Positions 1-8,350 are shown, numbered from the stretch's first letter. The stretch is DNA of 34,371 bases from JAYWAM01 sp043782425 (GCA_043782425.1 JAYWAM010000221.1:1-34371); one strand, 5' to 3'. Numbers and translations are program-made. The notes: generated from the sequence alone by a model not told the origin.

Positions 1-7
1 CATTGGT

Positions 8-31
8 CATGGTGCGCAAGCGCACCCTACC
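8..31. repeat. Short palindromic dispersed repeat, copy 1
   Basis: The core GGTGCGC-AA-GCGCACC (11-26) is a perfect 7-base inverted repeat around AA, followed by CTAC. All 24 bases are the exact reverse complement of 7416-7439. This copy lies about 50 bases upstream of gspC. It is a REP-like element by appearance; no function is visible. Confidence 0.75.
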
Positions 32-42
32 CACGGTTCAAT

Positions 43-72
43 TTGTCCGCGCCCCCCAGGCACTGGTAAACT
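43..72 (+). promoter_or_regulatory. Weak candidate promoter for gspC
   Basis: TTGTCC (43-48) and TAAACT (67-72) are separated by 18 bases, each matching 4 of 6 sigma-70 consensus positions. The -10 lies only 6 bases before the ATG at 79, and no Shine-Dalgarno sequence is seen, so a nearly leaderless transcript would result. The true promoter may lie outside the window. Confidence 0.2.
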
Positions 73-78
73 TTGTCT

Positions 79-906
79 ATGACTGCCCAAGCCCCTTTAC
101 TCGCCCCACCGCAGCGCCTTTTGAATGCGCTGGCCAGCGCGTTGAGCGTGGCCTTGCTGCTACTGCTCGCCTGGCAACTGGCAGGGTGGACCTGGCATTT
201 CCTCGCGCCAGAGCGCGTAACACTCGCCACACCCGTGAGCGCGACGCCTGACCTCGATGCCGCACGCAGCCTGTTTGGCGCGGCGCCGCAAGCCAGCGCC
301 AGCCCCACGCCCGCGGCCACAACAGACATACGCCTCAAGGGCGTCTACGCCATCGACGGAAAAACCCTCTCCGCAGCGGTAGTCAATCGCGGCGCAAAAA
401 ATGACATTGCACTGCGCGTCGGTGAGGAAATACAGCCTGGCGTGACGCTTGCCAGCGTGCATCCCGATCACATCGTCATTTCCAAAGCCGGGGTACACGA
501 ACGCGTCGATCTTGAGCGGCGCAGCGCCGCTTCGCCATCACAGCGAGGCGCGCCCGCCATCAGCGGTTTTCGCCTCAACGTTGCAAGTGCGGGAAGCAAC
601 AGCTATAGCCTGTCGCGCAACGAACTGAATAGCGTGTTGCAAGATCCGCGGCAGATGAATTTTCTGGGACGTATCGGCGTGCATCCCAATGGCGGCGTGC
701 GTATCGAGCAGGCGCCCAGCGGCAGCCTGGCGGGCAAGCTGGGCATGAAAGAAGGCGACATCATCCGGAACGTCAACGGCCAGCCGGTCAATTCCCCCGG
801 CGATCTGGCGCGTATTTACCAGCAATTTGGCGCCTTGACACAGATTCGCGCCGAGGTGGTGCGCGCCGGTGCGCCTATGATGTTGACCTATCAGATACAG
901 CAATGA
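79..906 (+). CDS. gspC: Type II secretion system protein GspC
   Basis: GspC is the inner-membrane clamp protein that links the secretin GspD to the inner-membrane platform of the type II secretion system. The 275-residue product has a short cytoplasmic N-terminus, one membrane segment (about 19-40), a homology region (about 82-147, starting with DIRLKGVYAIDG) and a C-terminal PDZ domain (about 195-272). The PDZ-type C domain is the Xcp/Out-like version rather than the coiled-coil form. The ATG at 79 was chosen over the in-frame TTG at 73, because ATG is the normal start and nothing is gained by the two extra residues. The stop codon overlaps the start of the next gene in ATGA, so the two are probably translationally coupled. 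It is the first gene of the gsp cluster here. Confidence 0.93.
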   Translation: MTAQAPLLAPPQRLLNALASALSVALLLLLAWQLAGWTWHFLAPERVTLATPVSATPDLDAARSLFGAAPQASASPTPAATTDIRLKGVYAIDGKTLSAAVVNRGAKNDIALRVGEEIQPGVTLASVHPDHIVISKAGVHERVDLERRSAASPSQRGAPAISGFRLNVASAGSNSYSLSRNELNSVLQDPRQMNFLGRIGVHPNGGVRIEQAPSGSLAGKLGMKEGDIIRNVNGQPVNSPGDLARIYQQFGALTQIRAEVVRAGAPMMLTYQIQQ

Positions 907-1811
907 TGGGCGCCGGGCGAGAATCGAAACTGTCTGCAACGCGCCAATTGGTTGGCGGCTTTTGTCTTTTGCTGGCGATATTTGCTTCTGCTACCGCGTC
1001 GGCTGCGAAATTTACTGCCAAAGACCTCGCCGCCGAAGAAAGCAAGTTTGCGGCTTACTCTGTAAAGCACGGTATGCGCGCCGCCTTCCTGGAGTTCTTT
1101 GCCGATCAATCCTGGCTGCTGCGGCCCGAGCCGGTGGACGCCATAACCTGGCTAAAAACGCATCCTGACCCGGCTATCGTCCTCAACTGGAAATCGCAAC
1201 GCACTGTGCTTGCTGCTTCGGGTGACCTGGGTTTCTCCACCGGCCCTTGGTTGTCGCGCAGCAAAAAAAATCCCCCTGCGCCCGCTGTACACGGCGAATT
1301 CTTTTCAGTCTGGCAAAAACAAAGCGATGGCAAGTGGAAAGTGTTCATCGACCACGGCATCGCACACGACCCTGGCGCCACGCCGGATAGCTTGCCGAGC
1401 ACGCCGCTGGAGGCGCTCGACCTCAAAGCGAACAAAGCCAGAACTGATGCACTTGCTAACAATGCAGAACAACAATTCATCGCTGCGGGAAGTTCTGCCT
1501 ACAAGGCAGTCATTACGCCGCGCACGCGACTGCTACGCGAGGGCCAGTTCCCCATCGATGGCGCGGAAGCGATTGGCAACTTTTTGAAATCGCAGCAAGG
1601 ACAATGGTCGTGGACGGTGAAACTACAGGGCGCATCACGCGCCAATGACTTCGCCTACGCTGTAGGCAACTACATTTGGCAAGCGCAAGAGGGCGTCGTG
1701 CAAAAAGGCCAGTACGTGCGCGTGTGGTTGCGCGTCGCGAACGACGCGTCGCCCTTGCGCTGGACACTTGCGGCGGAAGTGTTGACACCGCAGCAGCCGC
1801 CCAAACCATGA
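903..1811 (+). CDS. Secreted protein with two NTF2-like (DUF4440-type) domains, inside the gsp locus
   Basis: This 302-residue protein is not one of the core Gsp components. It has an N-terminal signal peptide (hydrophobic GGFCLLLAIFASATASA, cleavage near residue 35). Two tandem segments follow, each resembling the NTF2-like/DUF4440 fold. The first (about 42-155) starts EESKFAAYSVKHGMRAAFLEFF and ends in a GKWKVFIDHG strand. The second (about 180-297) contains GAEAIGNFLKSQQGQWSWTV and KGQYVRVWLRV. Its start codon overlaps the gspC stop (ATGA) and gspD follows 84 bases later, so it is very likely co-expressed with the secretion system. Members of this fold are often binding or enzyme domains, but no catalytic residues can be assigned. 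The role is unknown; a periplasmic accessory factor or a co-transcribed substrate are both possible. Confidence 0.8.
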   Translation: MMGAGRESKLSATRQLVGGFCLLLAIFASATASAAKFTAKDLAAEESKFAAYSVKHGMRAAFLEFFADQSWLLRPEPVDAITWLKTHPDPAIVLNWKSQRTVLAASGDLGFSTGPWLSRSKKNPPAPAVHGEFFSVWQKQSDGKWKVFIDHGIAHDPGATPDSLPSTPLEALDLKANKARTDALANNAEQQFIAAGSSAYKAVITPRTRLLREGQFPIDGAEAIGNFLKSQQGQWSWTVKLQGASRANDFAYAVGNYIWQAQEGVVQKGQYVRVWLRVANDASPLRWTLAAEVLTPQQPPKP

Positions 1812-1895
1812 ACTGATCCGGTCTCGATATGCCACAGCGAGCGCCCCCAGGGTGTTTGCGTTACCATTGACAATTTTCCGCAACAACAAGGCAAC

Positions 1896-3923
1896 GTGAA
1901 AAATACTCTCCTCGCAATTCCCCATCAAAGGTTAGGCGCCCTGGTCGCGGCATGTCTCGTGACTTTCTTCGCCATCATCCCTTTGCCCTCTTTGGCGGCT
2001 GAAGACAGCGTCACGCTCAACTTCGTCAATGCTGACATTCCCTCGGTGGTGAAAGCCATCGGCGGAGCGATGGGTAAGAATTTTATTTTCGATCCGCGTG
2101 TCACCGGCAACATGAATATCGTGTCCGACAAGCCGGTATCCAGAGATTTGGCTTACCAGATTCTGCTCGCCGCATTGCGCGTTCATGGCTACGCTGCGGT
2201 CGAAGGCAATGGTTTTGTAAAAATCATTCCCGAGGCCGACGCCAAGACGACCGGAGGCAGCACGGATAAAACTGCCGCCATCAGCGGCGACCGTATCGTG
2301 ACTCAGGTTTTCGCGCTGCAAAACGAATCGGCGGCGCAACTGGTCGGCATTTTGCGCCCGCTGGTTAGCCCCAACAATTTCATCGCTGCCTATCCGGGCA
2401 ACAACACTCTGGTCATCACCGATTACGCTGAGAACGTGCGGCGCATCGCGCGCATCATCGCCTCCATCGACATCCCCGGCAGCGCCGAGGTGCAGACGAT
2501 GCGTCTGCAACATGCCTCTGCGGTGGATGTGGGCAATCTGCTGGGGCGCGTCATGCCCGAGGCCGCCGTCAATCCGCAATTGCCGGGCACGCCGCCCAAA
2601 CTGGTTGTCGGCGTCGATGCGCGCACCAACAGCCTGCTGTTGCGCGCCGACAGTCCGGCTTTGCTGACGCGCGCCAAGTCGCTGGTGGCGGGCATGGATA
2701 TACCCACCGCATCCAATGGCAATATCAACGTGGTGTACCTGCGCAACGCCGAGGCGGGCAAGCTGGCCGATACGCTGCGCGCGCTGCTGGTGGGCGATGC
2801 GGGTAAAACCACGACGCAGCCCAGCGTCGCAGGCGCTACCGCTTCTGCTGCCGCCTCTACCACAGCAACGGCGCCGACCAGCACCATACAGGCTTACCCT
2901 GCCACCAACTCGCTGGTCATCATCGCCCCGGATCACGTTTACAACTCGCTGCGCGCGGTGATCGACAAACTCGATGCGCGCCGCGCGCAAGTGCTTGTCG
3001 AAGCGCTCATCGTCGAGGTGAGCACTACGGTATCAACCGAGTTTGGCATCCAGTGGCAGGACCTTACCGGCATCAACCAGAGCGGTACTAACGCCATAGG
3101 CGGCACAAACTTCGGCGGTATCGGGCAAAACATTGTGGGTATTGCGCAGAACGTCGGCACCGCAGGCCAGGGCCTGAACATCGGCATCGTGCGTGGCCGC
3201 ATCAACATTCCCGGCGTGGGTGAAGTGCTCAACCTAGCCGCGCTGGCGCGCGCGCTCGAAGCGGACCAGCGCAACAACGTCCTTTCAACCCCCAATATCC
3301 TCACACTCGATAACGAAGAAGCCAAGATTGTGGTCGGCCAGAACGTGCCCTTCGTCACCGGCAGCTACACGCAAACCAGCAACGCTTCCACCAACCCGTT
3401 CCAGACCATAGAGCGCCGCGACATCGGGCTGACGCTCAAGGTAACGCCGCAGGTGGCCGAAGGCGGTGCGGTGAAACTTAAGGTTTATCAGGAAATGTCG
3501 AGCGTGGTGCCGACCACTACCAACGTGCGCTCGGCCGATCTCATCACCAACAAGCGCTCCATTGAAAATACCGTGCTGGTGGATGACGGCCAGATCGTGG
3601 TCATCGGCGGTCTCATTTCCGACGACACCAAGAACAACGACAGCAAGGTGCCGCTGCTGGGTGATATTCCCTTGATCGGCGGCCTGTTCAAGTACCAAAA
3701 CCGCAGCCGCGAAAAAACCAACCTTATGGTGTTCCTGCGGCCCTATGTGCTGCGCGACGGCAAAGCCGCCAACCAGTTGACCGGCGAGCGCTACGACTAC
3801 ATCCGCAACGAACAAGGCAAGGCGCTGGAAAAAAATGATTCGCTGCTGCCGCCGCGTGGCGGGCCGCAACTGCCAGTCGGCAATTTCAATACTCCCGTTC
3901 CTCCGCCCGCAGACGCTAAATAA
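1896..3923 (+). CDS. gspD: Type II secretion system secretin GspD
   Basis: GspD forms the outer-membrane channel of the type II secretion system. The 675-residue product has a signal peptide ending near residue 35 (LPSLAA), then an N0 domain (about 36-115, VTLNFVNADIPSVVKAIGG). Three N domains follow, the last containing an Ala/Thr-rich loop near 305-325, and then the secretin barrel domain (about 390-625). The barrel ends with the typical VPLLGDIPLIGGLFKY motif. The C-terminal tail is Pro-rich (PPRGGPQLPVG). The start is GTG at 1896, because no ATG precedes the signal peptide; AAGG at 1889-1892 is a plausible ribosome site. The stop codon TAA is followed directly by the gspE ATG. Confidence 0.97.
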   Translation: MKNTLLAIPHQRLGALVAACLVTFFAIIPLPSLAAEDSVTLNFVNADIPSVVKAIGGAMGKNFIFDPRVTGNMNIVSDKPVSRDLAYQILLAALRVHGYAAVEGNGFVKIIPEADAKTTGGSTDKTAAISGDRIVTQVFALQNESAAQLVGILRPLVSPNNFIAAYPGNNTLVITDYAENVRRIARIIASIDIPGSAEVQTMRLQHASAVDVGNLLGRVMPEAAVNPQLPGTPPKLVVGVDARTNSLLLRADSPALLTRAKSLVAGMDIPTASNGNINVVYLRNAEAGKLADTLRALLVGDAGKTTTQPSVAGATASAAASTTATAPTSTIQAYPATNSLVIIAPDHVYNSLRAVIDKLDARRAQVLVEALIVEVSTTVSTEFGIQWQDLTGINQSGTNAIGGTNFGGIGQNIVGIAQNVGTAGQGLNIGIVRGRINIPGVGEVLNLAALARALEADQRNNVLSTPNILTLDNEEAKIVVGQNVPFVTGSYTQTSNASTNPFQTIERRDIGLTLKVTPQVAEGGAVKLKVYQEMSSVVPTTTNVRSADLITNKRSIENTVLVDDGQIVVIGGLISDDTKNNDSKVPLLGDIPLIGGLFKYQNRSREKTNLMVFLRPYVLRDGKAANQLTGERYDYIRNEQGKALEKNDSLLPPRGGPQLPVGNFNTPVPPPADAK

Positions 3924-5450
3924 ATGGATCTCTCCGGCGCGCAACCCCCCGTGAATCTCGACCCGCGTGTAGTCCGTCTGCTGCCTTATCACTTCGCGCG
4001 CGCCAAAGGCGTGATCGCGGCGCGCGAATTGAATGGTGAGATAGAGGTGTGGCTGCGTCCCGACCCCGAATCATCCACGCTGGCCGAAGTGCGCCGCATG
4101 GCGGGCAAGCCATTGAAAATGGTGATGCTCTCGGCGCAGGAATTTGGCGCGCGTCTGGCCGCCGCCTATTCTAGCGACGATGGCGCGACCGAGCAGCTCA
4201 TCGAAGACATCGGTCAGGATGTCAATCTGCAACAACTGACCGAGACCCTCACCGAAGTCACCGATCTGCTCGAAGCGGAAAACGATGCGCCCATTATCAA
4301 GCTCATCAACGCCCTGCTCACCCAGGCGGTGCGTGAAGGCGCTTCCGATATCCACCTCGAAGCCTTTGAACGCCGCTCGCTGGTGCGCTATCGCGTTGAC
4401 GGCGTGCTGCGCGATGTGGTCGAGCCCAAGCGCAGCCTGCACGCTTCGCTGGTATCGCGCGTGAAAGTCATGGCGCATCTCGACATTGCCGAAAAACGCC
4501 TGCCGCAGGATGGCCGCATCACCTTGCGCGTGGCCGGCCACCCGGTCGATGTACGCGTTTCCACGCTGCCCACCGGGCACGGCGAGCGCGTTGTCTTGCG
4601 CCTGCTCGACAAGCAGGCCGGACGGCTGTCGCTCGACGGCCTGGGCATGGATGGCGTCACGCTCGGGCGGCTGGATCAACTGATACACGCGCCGCACGGC
4701 ATTTTGCTCGTTACCGGCCCGACCGGCTCGGGTAAAACCACCACGCTTTACGCCGCGCTGTCGCGCCTTGACCACCGCGCGCGCAACATGATGACGGTGG
4801 AAGACCCGATCGAATACGACCTCGACGGCATCGGTCAAACCCAGGTCAACACGCGCATCGACATGAGCTTCGCGCGCGCGCTGCGCGCCATCCTGCGCCA
4901 GGACCCCGATGTCATCATGATCGGCGAAATCCGCGACCTCGAAACCGCTCAGATCGCGGTGCAGGCGAGCCTCACTGGCCATCTGGTGCTCGCCACCCTG
5001 CACACCAATTCCGCCGCCGGGGCGGTGACGCGCCTCATCGACATGGGCATTGAACCCTATCTATTGTCTTCGACCTTGATCGGCGTATTGGCGCAGCGCC
5101 TGGTGCGCAAACTTTGTCCCGCCTGCCGTGCGCCGCATGCGCCCGATGAATCGGAGCGCGAAGTTCTGGCTGCGTCGCGCAGCGGTGCAAAAAATGCCCC
5201 GCAGAGCATCTTCGCACCGGCAGGCTGCGCAGCCTGCGGCTGGAGCGGCTTCAAGGGCCGCACCGGCATTTACGAACTGCTCACCATCGATGAAGCCCTG
5301 CGCAAACTGATCCACGATGTCGCCTCCGAGCGCGACATTGCACTCGCCGCGCAAAGCAAAGGTATGGCGACCTTGCGCGAAGACGGTCTGCGCTGGGTGG
5401 GCGAAGGCGTCACCTCGCTGGAAGAGGTGTTGCGTGTGGCGCGTGACTGA
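3924..5450 (+). CDS. gspE: Type II secretion system ATPase GspE
   Basis: GspE is the cytoplasmic hexameric ATPase that powers pseudopilus assembly. The 508-residue product has an N-terminal GspL-binding domain (about 1-120) and the N2 region. The RecA-like ATPase domain carries Walker A GPTGSGKT (265-272), the Asp box near 293-296 (EDPIEY), Walker B around DPDVIMIGEIRD (327-338) and a His box LATLHTN (356-362). The zinc-binding CM domain has two Cys pairs, CPAC (398-401) and CAAC (435-438), which is typical of GspE and separates it from PilT. It starts immediately after the gspD stop with no gap. Length and motifs are complete. Confidence 0.97.
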   Translation: MDLSGAQPPVNLDPRVVRLLPYHFARAKGVIAARELNGEIEVWLRPDPESSTLAEVRRMAGKPLKMVMLSAQEFGARLAAAYSSDDGATEQLIEDIGQDVNLQQLTETLTEVTDLLEAENDAPIIKLINALLTQAVREGASDIHLEAFERRSLVRYRVDGVLRDVVEPKRSLHASLVSRVKVMAHLDIAEKRLPQDGRITLRVAGHPVDVRVSTLPTGHGERVVLRLLDKQAGRLSLDGLGMDGVTLGRLDQLIHAPHGILLVTGPTGSGKTTTLYAALSRLDHRARNMMTVEDPIEYDLDGIGQTQVNTRIDMSFARALRAILRQDPDVIMIGEIRDLETAQIAVQASLTGHLVLATLHTNSAAGAVTRLIDMGIEPYLLSSTLIGVLAQRLVRKLCPACRAPHAPDESEREVLAASRSGAKNAPQSIFAPAGCAACGWSGFKGRTGIYELLTIDEALRKLIHDVASERDIALAAQSKGMATLREDGLRWVGEGVTSLEEVLRVARD

Positions 5451-5465
5451 TGCGGATGAGGTTTA

Positions 5466-6674
5466 ATGCCCGGCTACCACTACAAAGCCGTTGACGCAGG
5501 CGGGCGCGAAACGCGCGGCGTCCTGGAAGTTGACAGCCCGCGCCAGGCGCGCGCGCAACTGCGCGAGCAAGGCTTGTTTCCGCTCGAAGTCACGCAACTC
5601 GACGCCGCCAACGATCCCGCAGCGCCACAACGCGCGGCGCGTCTTTCCACCACTGACCTCACCAACATCACGCGCCAACTGGCGACGCTGCTCGCCGCCG
5701 GCCTCACCGTCGATGGCACGCTTACCGCGCTGATCGAACAGGCCGACAAGCAGCAGGAGAAACAAATCCTCGCCGGACTGCGCGGCGACGTGCTGGCGGG
5801 CAAATCACTCGCCGCCGCCATGGGACGCTACCCGCGCGTGTTCTCCGCGCTGTATCGCACGCTGGTCAACGCGGGCGAATCATCGGGCAAACTGGCCGAT
5901 GTGTTGCTCAAGCTGGCCGATTATGTTGAGGAGCGGCAAGCGCTCAAACAGAAGCTACAGTTGGCGCTGATTTATCCGGCCATCGTGCTGACAGTTTCAA
6001 TCATAGTGGTTATCGCCCTGCTCACCTATGTGGTGCCGCAAGTGGTCGGCGTATTCCAGAACACCAACCAGACGCTGCCGTTGCTTACGCGCATGCTGCT
6101 GGGTTTCTCAAGCTTTGTTCAGATCACCGGCATCTACTGGCTGATCAGCGGGGCCATCGCGTTGTGGCTGGCGCGGCGCGCGCTCAAAAATATCAACACA
6201 CAGCGGCGTTGCGATAATGTGCTGCTGACAACCCCTATCGTTGGACGCATGGCGCGCTCGCGCAACGCGGCGCAATTGGCCAGCACCTTGTCGATACTGG
6301 TCGGCAGCGGCGTGCCGGTAGTCACGGCGCTGGCGGCATCATCTGGCGTACTCACCAACCTGCCGATGCGCGAAGCGCTGGAGCGCGCCACGCGCGCCGT
6401 GCAGGAAGGCGCCAGCCTGTCGCGTGCGCTCGGCGCCAGCCGCCTGTTTCCGCCGGTAATGGTGCATCTCATCGCCAGCGGCGAGGCGAGCGGGCGCTTG
6501 CCCGAAACCCTCGGCAGCGCCGCGCGTCAGCAGCAAAATGAGGTGACACTGCGCGTCACCGCCTTCGCCACGCTCGCTGAGCCGCTGTTGATTCTAGGCA
6601 TGGGTGTGGTAGTGCTCATCATTGTGCTGGCGATTTTGCTGCCGATTCTTGAACTCAATCAGTTGGTGCGTTAA
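5466..6674 (+). CDS. gspF: Type II secretion system inner-membrane platform protein GspF
   Basis: GspF is the polytopic inner-membrane protein on which pseudopilins are assembled. The 402-residue product starts with the family signature YHYKAVDAGGRETRG. It has two repeated cytoplasmic helical domains (about 70-165 and 270-365), the second containing LIASGEASGRLPETL. Three membrane segments lie at about 168-192, 215-237 and 370-395. A GAGG ribosome site (5457-5460) precedes the ATG. After its stop the transcript enters a 295-base intergenic stretch with a nested palindromic repeat, which is unusual because gspF and gspG are normally adjacent. Confidence 0.96.
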   Translation: MPGYHYKAVDAGGRETRGVLEVDSPRQARAQLREQGLFPLEVTQLDAANDPAAPQRAARLSTTDLTNITRQLATLLAAGLTVDGTLTALIEQADKQQEKQILAGLRGDVLAGKSLAAAMGRYPRVFSALYRTLVNAGESSGKLADVLLKLADYVEERQALKQKLQLALIYPAIVLTVSIIVVIALLTYVVPQVVGVFQNTNQTLPLLTRMLLGFSSFVQITGIYWLISGAIALWLARRALKNINTQRRCDNVLLTTPIVGRMARSRNAAQLASTLSILVGSGVPVVTALAASSGVLTNLPMREALERATRAVQEGASLSRALGASRLFPPVMVHLIASGEASGRLPETLGSAARQQQNEVTLRVTAFATLAEPLLILGMGVVVLIIVLAILLPILELNQLVR

Positions 6675-6736
6675 CGAAATTTTCCTAATCTCAATTTTTA
6701 TCTAATTAAAATGGCTATCTCGAAATCGCAAATATT

Positions 6737-6835
6737 CGTCGTCCCAGCGGAGGCTGGGACCCAGTCCAATACACGATCTGATTTTTTTCAAAGTGTTGGT
6801 GGTGGGGCTGGGTCCCAGCCTTCGCTGGGACGACG
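6737..6835. repeat. Nested palindromic repeat between gspF and gspG
   Basis: Two 28-base arms (6737-6764 and 6808-6835) are inverted copies of each other with one mismatch, separated by 43 bases. Each arm is itself palindromic: GTCCCAGC-GGAG-GCTGGGAC type hairpins. This is a REP-doublet or miniature-element architecture. It could form two small hairpins or one long one in RNA, and may attenuate transcription between gspF and gspG. The remaining parts of 6675-6969 show no gene. Confidence 0.85.
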
Positions 6836-6913
6836 GATTTCCTCATTCCTCATTACAACTTTCATATCTGAGTCCATTTTCAGTGCATGAATGAATTGAA
6901 ATGGAATTAACTC

Positions 6914-6927
6914 GCGGGCGAGCCCGC
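6914..6927. repeat. Short palindrome upstream of gspG
   Basis: GCGGGC-GA-GCCCGC is a perfect 6-base inverted repeat around a 2-base centre. It resembles the other short palindromes of this window in layout. It lies 43 bases before the gspG start and adds an open-frame extension upstream of gspG that is probably not translated. Confidence 0.5.
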
Positions 6928-6969
6928 TCCAATGAATGCTGTCCCATCCGAATGGCCTATCTCGACTTT

Positions 6970-7410
6970 ATGAATACACCCTCTCAACAATCACACAAAG
7001 CGCGTGGTTTTACGCTTATCGAGGTCATGGTCGTCGTCGTAATTCTCGGCATCCTCGCGGCGCTCGTCGTGCCCAAAATTCTCAACCGTCCGGATGACGC
7101 GCGAGTTATCGCAGCCAAGCAAGACATCGCTACGCTCATGCAGGCGCTGAAACTTTACCGTCTCGATAATCAGATCTACCCTTCTACCGATCAAGGCTTG
7201 CAAGCGCTGGTCGCAAAGCCCACCACTGCACCACTGCCTCCAAACTGGAAGACCGGCGGCTATCTGGAGCGCCTGCCGAAAGACCCGTGGAAAAATGATT
7301 ACCAGTACCTCAACCCCGGCGTGCACGGCGAGATCGACATTTTCAGCTATGCCGCCGACGGCGCGCCAGGCGGGGAAGGGAACAATGCTGATATTGGGTC
7401 GTGGAATTAG
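6970..7410 (+). CDS. gspG: Type II secretion system major pseudopilin GspG
   Basis: GspG is the main subunit of the pseudopilus. The 146-residue product has a prepilin leader MNTPSQQSHKARG cleaved before FTLIEV, with the invariant Gly at -1 and Glu at +5. A long hydrophobic N-terminal helix follows, then a globular domain. This has the usual C-terminal calcium-site segment (DPWKNDYQYLNPG, later FSYAADGAPGGEGNNADIGSW). The ATG at 6970 was chosen because it gives a normal 13-residue leader; longer in-frame starts at 6901 and 6952 run through the palindrome. The Shine-Dalgarno sequence is weak. A copy of the 24-base repeat begins 6 bases after the stop. Confidence 0.95.
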   Translation: MNTPSQQSHKARGFTLIEVMVVVVILGILAALVVPKILNRPDDARVIAAKQDIATLMQALKLYRLDNQIYPSTDQGLQALVAKPTTAPLPPNWKTGGYLERLPKDPWKNDYQYLNPGVHGEIDIFSYAADGAPGGEGNNADIGSWN

Positions 7411-7415
7411 CGAGC

Positions 7416-7439
7416 GGTAGGGTGCGCTTGCGCACCATG
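7416..7439. repeat. Short palindromic dispersed repeat, copy 2 (inverted)
   Basis: This is the exact reverse complement of 8-31 over 24 bases, with core GGTGCGC-TT-GCGCACC (7421-7436). It lies immediately after the gspG stop, so the gspC-to-gspG block is bracketed by inverted copies. The stretch from here to 7593 shows no convincing gene. Confidence 0.8.
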
Positions 7440-7593
7440 CGCCACTTTTGTCATCTGTTATCTGAAACGAATGGCGGAGATGCGGTAATTGCGCCTACGT
7501 ATAAACCACCCGAATATCCAAACTGGTCTCGGGTTTGATTTAGGGTTAACCTGGGTCTATCCAGCGGGACGCGCGTCGGTTGCTGGTAACCTG

Positions 7594-7920
7594 CTATATG
7601 TCAAGCATTCTGCGCGACAACAGTGTCTGCCTGTCGCGCTTGCCGTCTGCAATCATGTAGATGAACACTTGTTTTCCTATCACTCGATAGATGATCCGGT
7701 AGGGCTTGAAGTGCGCCTGACGATATTCGCGCATGCCCAGCAGGAGCAGCTCTTTTGGATAAGAGCCGCGTTCCGGGAAAGCAGCCAAGGTTTGGACCAC
7801 TTCCATTAGTTTTTTCAGCACGTGGGCTGCGTTGCCTTGCGTATCGTTTTCGGCGATGTAATCGTATATTTCTTCGAGGTCACGTTCTGCGCTATGCGTG
7901 AGCAAAACCTTGTAGCTCAT
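7594..7920 (-). CDS. RelE/ParE-family toxin
   Basis: The 108-residue product matches the RelE/ParE toxin superfamily by its pattern. It has an N-terminal strand and helix (YKVLLTHSAERDLEEIYDYI), a central PERG segment (AAFPERGSYPKELL) and the C-terminal strands YRIIYRVIGKQVFIYMIADGKRD. Toxins of this fold either cleave mRNA on the ribosome (RelE type) or inhibit gyrase (ParE type); the sequence alone does not decide which. Its start overlaps the upstream antitoxin stop by 4 bases (ATGA), the usual arrangement. It lies on the strand opposite to the gsp genes, between gspG and gspH. Confidence 0.88.
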   Translation of the reverse strand: MSYKVLLTHSAERDLEEIYDYIAENDTQGNAAHVLKKLMEVVQTLAAFPERGSYPKELLLLGMREYRQAHFKPYRIIYRVIGKQVFIYMIADGKRDRQTLLSRRMLDI

Positions 7921-8192
7921 TTTGCCGTGGCCTGCCTGGCTCGAAGGCGACGCGCCACCTCTGCAATGGGCTTGACCTTGCCTTCTTCGATCTCGCGATT
8001 CCCCAATGCCAGTATTTTCAAGAGCGCCAGCGTTTCCTGCGTGCTTTCATAGGAAGCGATGTCCTGCATGACTGCCCTGGCTTCCCCGTTCTGTGTGATC
8101 AGGAAAGGCTCGCGTTGTTCGGCTAAACGTTTAAGCACCTCAGCGGCATTGGCCTTGAGATAACTGATGGGTTTGATGTTGGTTGAGCGCAT
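7917..8192 (-). CDS. Phd/YefM-type antitoxin
   Basis: The 91-residue product has the Phd/YefM N-terminal DNA-binding fold: it starts near SYLKANAAEVLKRLAEQREPFLITQNGEARAVMQD. A charged C-terminal tail rich in Arg, Lys and Glu follows, which would wrap the toxin. The ATG at 8192 was chosen over longer in-frame starts up to 8315, because it begins at the conserved domain and is preceded by AAGGAAG. It is co-transcribed with the toxin gene, overlapping it by 4 bases. Antitoxins of this family repress their own promoter; a good promoter with flanking inverted repeats is present just upstream. Confidence 0.88.
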   Translation of the reverse strand: MRSTNIKPISYLKANAAEVLKRLAEQREPFLITQNGEARAVMQDIASYESTQETLALLKILALGNREIEEGKVKPIAEVARRLRARQATAK

Positions 8193-8219
8193 GATCTTCC
8201 TTGGGTGAGATAGAGACCG

Positions 8220-8248
8220 AATATAGTCTTTTAACGGTCTTGTGGCAA
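8220..8248 (-). promoter_or_regulatory. Promoter and candidate operator of the Phd/RelE-type pair
   Basis: On the minus strand, TTGCCA (8248-8243) and TATATT (8225-8220) match sigma-70 -35 and -10 boxes at 5 of 6 positions each, with an ideal 17-base spacer. AGACCG (8214-8219) and CGGTCT (8235-8240) form an inverted repeat flanking the -10 box, a plausible antitoxin operator. Transcription would start near 8213, about 20 bases before the antitoxin ATG. Confidence 0.6.
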
Positions 8249-8350
8249 GCTTCTCCCATGTAAGATGGTCTTGGCTTAAGAGACAAACAGTGATCTTACC
8301 GCACGTTGATCTCACGCTTGCCGCTTAATATCTCGCAGACCACCGATTGA

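Noticed and set aside
1932..2990. 352-codon minus-strand frame inside gspD
   Set aside because: Its composition (Arg, His, Gln-rich) is that of an antisense shadow of a GC-rich gene; gspD is clearly real.
7443..7538. Open frame after gspG ending ...APTYKPPEYPNWSRV, possibly a gene relic
   Set aside because: No start codon, no recognisable family and too short to separate from chance.
7489..7809. 106-codon plus-strand frame over the RelE-type toxin
   Set aside because: It is the antisense shadow of the toxin gene, with no ribosome site or family match.
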